A stretch of 64,000 nucleotides of DNA, taken from positions 1 through 64,000 of the forward strand of contig JAVHWA010000112.1 in NCBI GenBank assembly GCA_032160165.1, read 5' to 3'. This DNA is from QHXM01 sp032160165 (GTDB lineage: Bacteria > Acidobacteriota > Blastocatellia > Pyrinomonadales > Pyrinomonadaceae). The position numbers were made by a program, and so were the translations under genes. Below, in pieces: positions 59,599-64,000 of the stretch. The notes beneath the pieces are model-generated. The model did no database searches and was not told the DNA's origin. It was given only the letters and a program-made list of their open reading frames with translations. Every line of letters begins with the position of its first letter. Position 1 is the stretch's first letter.

Positions 59599-61083
59599 AT
59601 GAATACACCAGCCAAAGGTGACGCCCCGGAGCTAGGCGATATGAGTGCCGAGGACTTTCGTCGCTTCGGTCATGAAGTCATCGATTGGGTCAGCGATTAT
59701 CTTGAACACGTAGGCGAGCGGCCTGTGCTCGCTCAGGTCAAGCCCGGCGAGCTAATGGCGCAGCTACCGAGCTCTCCCCCGATCTCAGGGGAGAGGATGG
59801 AGGAGATCCTGTCAGACGTTGATCGTCTGATCCCCCGGGCGCTCACTCATTGGAACCATCCTTCCTTCTTTGCTTACTTCGCCACCTCATCATCCGCGCC
59901 CGGCATACTCGGCGAGCTACTCACTGCCGCCTTCGATGTTAAAGCGATGCTGTGGCGCACGTCGCCGGCTGCGATCGAACTCGAGCAGGTTGTGCTCGAC
60001 TGGCTAAGACAGATGATGGGGCTCGACGCAGGCCTCGACGGAATCATCTACGACACGGCTTCAGTGGCGTCGATGCATGCGATCGCAGCGGCGCGGGAAA
60101 ATATCAATCTGCGTGTTCGTGAAGACGGCATGAGCGGGCGCCCTGACCTTCCGCTGCTTCGAATTTACACTTCCGATCAGGCCCATTCATCCATAGAAAA
60201 AGCGGCGATCACCCTCGGGCTCGGGCTTCGATCGGTGCGCAAGATCGCGACCGATGATGAGTTTCGAATGGATGTGAGCGCATTGCGTCAGGCGATCGAG
60301 CAAGACAAGAACGACGGCGTATTGCCGATGTGCGTCGTCGCCACGGTCGGTACGACGTCGACCTCCAGTATTGATCCCGTGCCGGCGATCGCCGAGATCT
60401 GCGCTGAATACAATCTCTGGCTTCATGTCGATGCGGCCTACGCAGGCTCGGCCGCTGTCGTTCCGGAGATGCGGCACATTCTCAACGGCTGCGAACGCGC
60501 TGACTCGGTAGTCACCAATCCGCACAAGTGGCTCTTTACGCCTTTCGATTTGTCTGTTCTCTATTGCCGCCACATGGACGTGCTGCGACGAGCTTTCTCG
60601 CTTGTTCCGCCGGCATACCTGGAGACATCGGAGACAGAGACTGTTCGCAACGGATCGGAATACGGTATCCAGCTTGGGCGACGCTTTCGCGCTTTGAAGT
60701 TGTGGATGATCATTCGCTACTTCGGCCACGAGGGCCTGGCAGCGCGCATACGTGAGCATTGTCGACTGGCGAAGCTTCTCGCCGGCTGGATGGAAGAATC
60801 GCCTGATTGGGAACTGCTGGCCCCGGTTCCATTCGCACTTCTTTGCTTTCGCGCGTGTCCGCGAGTCGAAGGAGAAGCGGAGGCCTTGCGGGCCTCGCGA
60901 TTAAATGCACTTAACGAAGCGATTCTGAACGGGGTGAGCACCAGCGGAGAAGCGCTGTTATCGCATACTCGGCTCAACGACCGTTTCACCCTGCGACTTT
61001 CCATCGGCAACATCAGGACGACCGAGATCCATGTTCGGCGGGTTTGGGAACTGTTGAATGGAGAGCTGGCGCGGTTGGGGTAA
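59599..61083 (+). CDS. PLP-dependent aromatic-L-amino-acid decarboxylase family enzyme
   Basis: This 494-residue group II decarboxylase has the N-terminal THWNHPSFFAYF, VATVGTTSTSSIDPV, WLHVDAAYAGSA and the PLP-Lys motif TNPHKWLF. Relatives decarboxylate aromatic amino acids (Trp, Tyr, Phe) or act on related substrates; the substrate here is not set by sequence. The ATG at 59599 begins a normal N-terminus. The S9 peptidase gene starts 49 bp after its stop. Confidence 0.9.
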   Translation: MNTPAKGDAPELGDMSAEDFRRFGHEVIDWVSDYLEHVGERPVLAQVKPGELMAQLPSSPPISGERMEEILSDVDRLIPRALTHWNHPSFFAYFATSSSAPGILGELLTAAFDVKAMLWRTSPAAIELEQVVLDWLRQMMGLDAGLDGIIYDTASVASMHAIAAARENINLRVREDGMSGRPDLPLLRIYTSDQAHSSIEKAAITLGLGLRSVRKIATDDEFRMDVSALRQAIEQDKNDGVLPMCVVATVGTTSTSSIDPVPAIAEICAEYNLWLHVDAAYAGSAAVVPEMRHILNGCERADSVVTNPHKWLFTPFDLSVLYCRHMDVLRRAFSLVPPAYLETSETETVRNGSEYGIQLGRRFRALKLWMIIRYFGHEGLAARIREHCRLAKLLAGWMEESPDWELLAPVPFALLCFRACPRVEGEAEALRASRLNALNEAILNGVSTSGEALLSHTRLNDRFTLRLSIGNIRTTEIHVRRVWELLNGELARLG

Positions 61084-61132
61084 GGATAGAGTTTTGCGCC
61101 TTCGGCGTTACGTCGTTCGAGAAGCGAATCTC

Positions 61133-63343
61133 ATGAATCGGTTTTGCCTTTTTCTCGCGCTACTGACATTAATCGTCGCTCCATCCGTCTCGGCCCAACG
61201 GACGATGGAGCCCGCCGACATACTGCGGGTTGCGAACGTTGCCGATGCCCAAATCTCTCCGGATGGCAGGAGCGTCGTTTACACAGTGTCCACCATCCAA
61301 GGCGACGCGACGAATACAACTCTTTGGCTCGCGCGCGCCGATCAGTGGCTCGCAGAGCCCCTCGACCGGCGAGATAGAGTCGGCCCCGCAGGCGGTTCCG
61401 AGCCTCTCGTCAGCGTCGCACTCAACGCCTCCAATCCGCGCTGGTCGCCGGACGGGAAGCGAATCGCGTTTCGCGCAACTCAGAAGGAACGAAGTGGTAT
61501 CTGGGTCGTGTCGTTGACTGACCGTCAGCCCCGCTTGCTTGTGCCCGTGCGCGACACCAATTTCTTTATCACGTATGCGGGGGAATCGTTCGCATGGTCG
61601 CCCGACTCGCGACGGATTGCTTTCATCTCCGCGACAGAAGCACCCAGGAGCGCAGACGTCGCTGCCGCCGGCGGGTCCTCAAGCTCGACGACGCCCGACG
61701 ATCCGCGCGTGGTTGATCGTATCCAATACAAATCGCGTACTTCGTTTTCCGATCGCTTGCGCACACATCTCTGGGTTGTCGATATTGATGCGGCCCTGGC
61801 AGGTGACGAGAGGAGCTTGCGTCAACTGACGACGGGGTTGTTCTACGATCATGCGCTGTCGTGGAGTCCTCGCGGCGATGAAGTCGCATTTCTCTCCAAC
61901 CACGAGCCCGACCCGGACGCGAACAACAACTCAGACATCTTCGCCGTCGATATGACTGGTCGAGTGCGACAGATCACGGAAACCAACGGGTGTGAGTATG
62001 AGCCAGCGTGGTCGCCCGATGGAAAATGGATCGCTTACTCCGCTACAAAACGCGACGTCACTACGATTGATAGCGTTGCAGAAGACACGCATGTGTGGGT
62101 GGTTGACGCAGGTGGAGGCGCCGGGCGTGAGCTCACCGCTTCGCAGGACCGGCGCGCGCGCAGTCCGCGGTGGTCGCCTGATAGCGGCTCGATCCTTTAC
62201 TTGGCGGGCGACCGCGGTCGAACGACGATTTACCGGATCGGCCTCAACGACGGACGCGCGTATAGCTTTACCATGTGGGGTGATCGAAGGGGAGAGATGC
62301 GTAGCCTCTTTATAGCTGGCAGGCCATCGATCGCTGAGACGGACGACATACGGAGACTGCCCGAGTCTCGGCCATTCCAAATTGGGAATTTCAGCATCGC
62401 TTCCAAGGCCTTCAACATGGGCGCTGTAGGGCGAGGCATCCGGTTCCCTCCCATCGCCTTCAGCCAAAGTGACCCGGTCAATCCCGCAGAAGTCTATCTC
62501 GCCACCGGCGCCGCCATGCCTGTCCTACGCCTCAGCGGACATAACGATCAGTTAATCCGCGGCATGTCTTTCTCTGAGCCGGAGGAGATTAAGATCAAAA
62601 GCTTTGATGGCGCATCTATTCAAGGCTGGCTTATGAAACCCGTAGGTTGGCGTGAAGATCGCCGATACCCCTTGATCTTGAGTATTCACGGTGGACCCCA
62701 CGGGATGTCCGGCTACGCCTTCAACTCTACGTTCCAGGTTTATGCAGCGCGTGGTTACGCCGTGCTATATCTCAACCCGCGCGGTTCTTCCGGCTACGGG
62801 CAGAAATTTTCAGACGGGACGCTTCGCGAGTGGGGAGGAGGCGACTATCGCGATTTGATGCTTGGTGTCGATGAAGTCCTTCGCACGCGTTCATGGATCG
62901 ATCCTGAACGGCTGGGTGTGACCGGAGGATCGTACGGCGGCTTCATGACAAATTGGGTGATTACCCAAACTACGCGATTCAAGGCAGCGGTCTCCGCGGC
63001 TTCGGTCAGCAATCTGATCAGCTTCTATTCTACTTCGCTCTATCAGGACCTGATCCACGCTGAGTTTGGAGGCTTTCCCTGGGACGACTATGATCTGCTG
63101 TGGCGATGGTCGCCGCTTCGTTACGTCAAACAGGCGCAGACGCCTACGCTTTTCATACACGGCGAGCAGGACAACGACGTCCATATTACGCAGGCTGAAG
63201 AGATGTACACGGCGCTCAAGCGCCGCGGAGTAGAGTCCGTGCTGGTGCGCTATCCTCGCGAAGGCCATGGACTACGGGAGCCGCGTCATCGCGTTGATGC
63301 TCTCGAGCGAACCCTCGCCTGGTTCGATAGATTCTTGAAGTAG
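61133..63343 (+). CDS. exported S9-family (prolyl oligopeptidase-type) peptidase
   Basis: This 736-residue protein has a signal peptide (MNRFCLFLALLTLIVAPSVSAQ). An N-terminal WD40-like propeller (repeated WSPDGKxIAF-type motifs) is followed by an alpha/beta-hydrolase domain with the nucleophile GGSYGGFMTN, Asp in GEQDNDVHITQ and His in REGHGLREPRH. It should cleave small peptides in the periplasm or outside. The start at 61133 is chosen for the signal peptide; 25 upstream in-frame codons overlap the previous gene and are not homologous. Confidence 0.92.
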   Translation: MNRFCLFLALLTLIVAPSVSAQRTMEPADILRVANVADAQISPDGRSVVYTVSTIQGDATNTTLWLARADQWLAEPLDRRDRVGPAGGSEPLVSVALNASNPRWSPDGKRIAFRATQKERSGIWVVSLTDRQPRLLVPVRDTNFFITYAGESFAWSPDSRRIAFISATEAPRSADVAAAGGSSSSTTPDDPRVVDRIQYKSRTSFSDRLRTHLWVVDIDAALAGDERSLRQLTTGLFYDHALSWSPRGDEVAFLSNHEPDPDANNNSDIFAVDMTGRVRQITETNGCEYEPAWSPDGKWIAYSATKRDVTTIDSVAEDTHVWVVDAGGGAGRELTASQDRRARSPRWSPDSGSILYLAGDRGRTTIYRIGLNDGRAYSFTMWGDRRGEMRSLFIAGRPSIAETDDIRRLPESRPFQIGNFSIASKAFNMGAVGRGIRFPPIAFSQSDPVNPAEVYLATGAAMPVLRLSGHNDQLIRGMSFSEPEEIKIKSFDGASIQGWLMKPVGWREDRRYPLILSIHGGPHGMSGYAFNSTFQVYAARGYAVLYLNPRGSSGYGQKFSDGTLREWGGGDYRDLMLGVDEVLRTRSWIDPERLGVTGGSYGGFMTNWVITQTTRFKAAVSAASVSNLISFYSTSLYQDLIHAEFGGFPWDDYDLLWRWSPLRYVKQAQTPTLFIHGEQDNDVHITQAEEMYTALKRRGVESVLVRYPREGHGLREPRHRVDALERTLAWFDRFLK

Positions 63344-63346
63344 TTG

Positions 63347-63431
63347 GTAGCGCAAACTGTCAGCTTGCGAAGACTGACCATTGAAGCTTCGATATAGTTT
63401 CGCACGCACGCAAACTAACAGTTTGCGCTAC
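63347..63431. repeat. inverted repeat, family B copy 2
   Basis: gtagcgcaaactgtcagcttgcg (63347-63369) is inverted at 63409-63431 with 21 of 23 matches. It is nearly identical to the arms at 23847-23948. It starts 4 bp after the S9 peptidase stop. Confidence 0.8.
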
Positions 63432-63480
63432 AGGTTTGCTCTGCGAGTTTGGGCTACAAGAAACCGAAGGTTGGAGGAAC

Positions 63481-63780
63481 ATGCTGACACACATCGTCGT
63501 TTGGAAATATCTGGCCGACGTCGAGACCGCGGTGCGCGAAGAACATGTCGCCCTGCTCCGTCGATTGCCTTCAGTTGTCCCGGGGGTCGAGAGCCTTAAC
63601 GTAGGTTTCGACGTCCTCAAATTGCCGCGTTCTTATGACACTGGACTTGTTGCCACCTTTCGTGACCAGGCCGCGCTCGCCGCGTATACAGTCCATCCTG
63701 AACACATACTGGTAGTAGATATGGGCCGCAGGATTAGCGAGCATGTCGTCTCGGTTGATTTCATCAGTGAAGACTCATGA
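63481..63780 (+). CDS. Dabb (dimeric alpha/beta barrel) family protein
   Basis: This 99-residue protein opens LTHIVVWKYL and contains a central VVPGVESLNVGFDV and the AAYTVHPEHILVV segment, typical of stress-responsive A/B-barrel (Dabb) proteins. Some Dabb members act on polyketide-like or small aromatic substrates, but many have no known role. GGAGGA at 63473-63478 supports ATG 63481. Its stop overlaps the next start (ATGA, 63777-63780). Confidence 0.85.
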   Translation: MLTHIVVWKYLADVETAVREEHVALLRRLPSVVPGVESLNVGFDVLKLPRSYDTGLVATFRDQAALAAYTVHPEHILVVDMGRRISEHVVSVDFISEDS

Positions 63781-64000
63781 GACGTGCGACGATGAGGTGG
63801 AAATTAGGATGGAAGGAAATGGGCCGCGGGAAGAAAGTAGCCCTTATTGTTCTTGCGCTCTTCCTCCTCTTTCAAATTCCCTTCATCTATCGGCGCACAC
63901 GCCTCGGCGCTTTGCGTTCCGCAATCAATGACGTCAATGCACGGCGCGTTGTAAATCCCGCCGACAATGCCTACACCGACTACAAAGGTGTCATCCACGT
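63777..64000 (+). CDS. partial gene: membrane-anchored protein, probable PHP domain
   Basis: The frame opens at ATG 63777 (overlapping the Dabb stop) and runs off the window without a stop. The 74 visible residues contain a basic start, one membrane helix (KVALIVLALFLLFQIPFIY, about 20-38) and then PADNAYTDYKGVIHV. The ending KGVIHV is how PHP-type metallophosphoesterase domains begin (GVIHxHS), so I infer a membrane-anchored PHP-domain protein. The rest lies outside the window. Confidence 0.6.
   Translation, partial: MRRATMRWKLGWKEMGRGKKVALIVLALFLLFQIPFIYRRTRLGALRSAINDVNARRVVNPADNAYTDYKGVIH

Overview
The window reads as a chromosomal segment of a Gram-negative soil-type bacterium, most likely an acidobacterium of the Blastocatellia/Pyrinomonadales kind. 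This is inferred from the mix of genes: an LptE-type outer-membrane lipoprotein, PEP-CTERM protein, bacillithiol enzymes (BshC and a YpdA-type reductase), a carbamoyltransferase of the acylated-ornithine type, and moderately high GC. No 16S gene or other decisive marker is present. No prophage, transposase, CRISPR array, rRNA or tRNA was seen. Almost everything is core or near-core metabolism.

Layout. 0-5.6 kb: rpsT with a near-consensus promoter and a perfect terminator, holA-lptE, folP, an HD-GYP response regulator, greA. 5.7-10.8 kb: CDP-alcohol phosphatidyltransferase, a zinc-ribbon membrane protein, a DUF3592-like protein, then a split acyl-CoA carboxylase alpha chain (biotin carboxylase, a 28-codon linking ORF, biotin carrier) and a HAD phosphatase. 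11-16 kb: mutL, bshC, a DapA-family aldolase. 16-22.7 kb: an unrecognised exported/small-protein pair divergent from a 1231-residue patatin-like protein. 22.8-31.8 kb: ypdA, ACT-malic enzyme, a DUF2520 Rossmann protein coupled to a large P-loop ATPase, an M48 protease, a PEP-CTERM protein. 31.9-40.4 kb: rplM-rpsI-rpsB-tsf-pyrH-frr, facing ftsH-hpt-tilS. 40.6-49.7 kb: an arginine regulon (argR-argG-X-argC-argD-argF'-argB, with argH divergent) controlled from one shared intergenic region. 49.8-51.4 kb: a PqqD-like/Tat/cystine-knot fusion next to a nucleotidyltransferase. 51.7-53.8 kb: a lipoprotein and a cupredoxin-like protein. 53.8-59.3 kb: a branched-chain amino-acid ABC transporter (livK-H-M-G-F). 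59.6-64 kb: a PLP decarboxylase, an S9 peptidase, a Dabb protein, and the start of a probable PHP-domain membrane protein cut by the window edge.

Two things stand out. First, the small cassette at 49.86-51.44 kb joins a peptide-binding (RRE-like) domain, a Tat-like signal and a six-cysteine knottin-like tail in one ORF; it looks like a ribosomal-peptide system of a kind I do not know to be described. Second, about eighteen intergenic hairpins are built from degenerate short tandem repeats, mostly 7-mers, arranged as inverted arms. They sit at nearly every junction inside the ribosomal, arginine and liv operons, and in several places run into the coding ends of genes (argC, the gene upstream of it, the DapA-like gene, the HAD gene). 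Two further families of palindromic repeats are also dispersed through the window.
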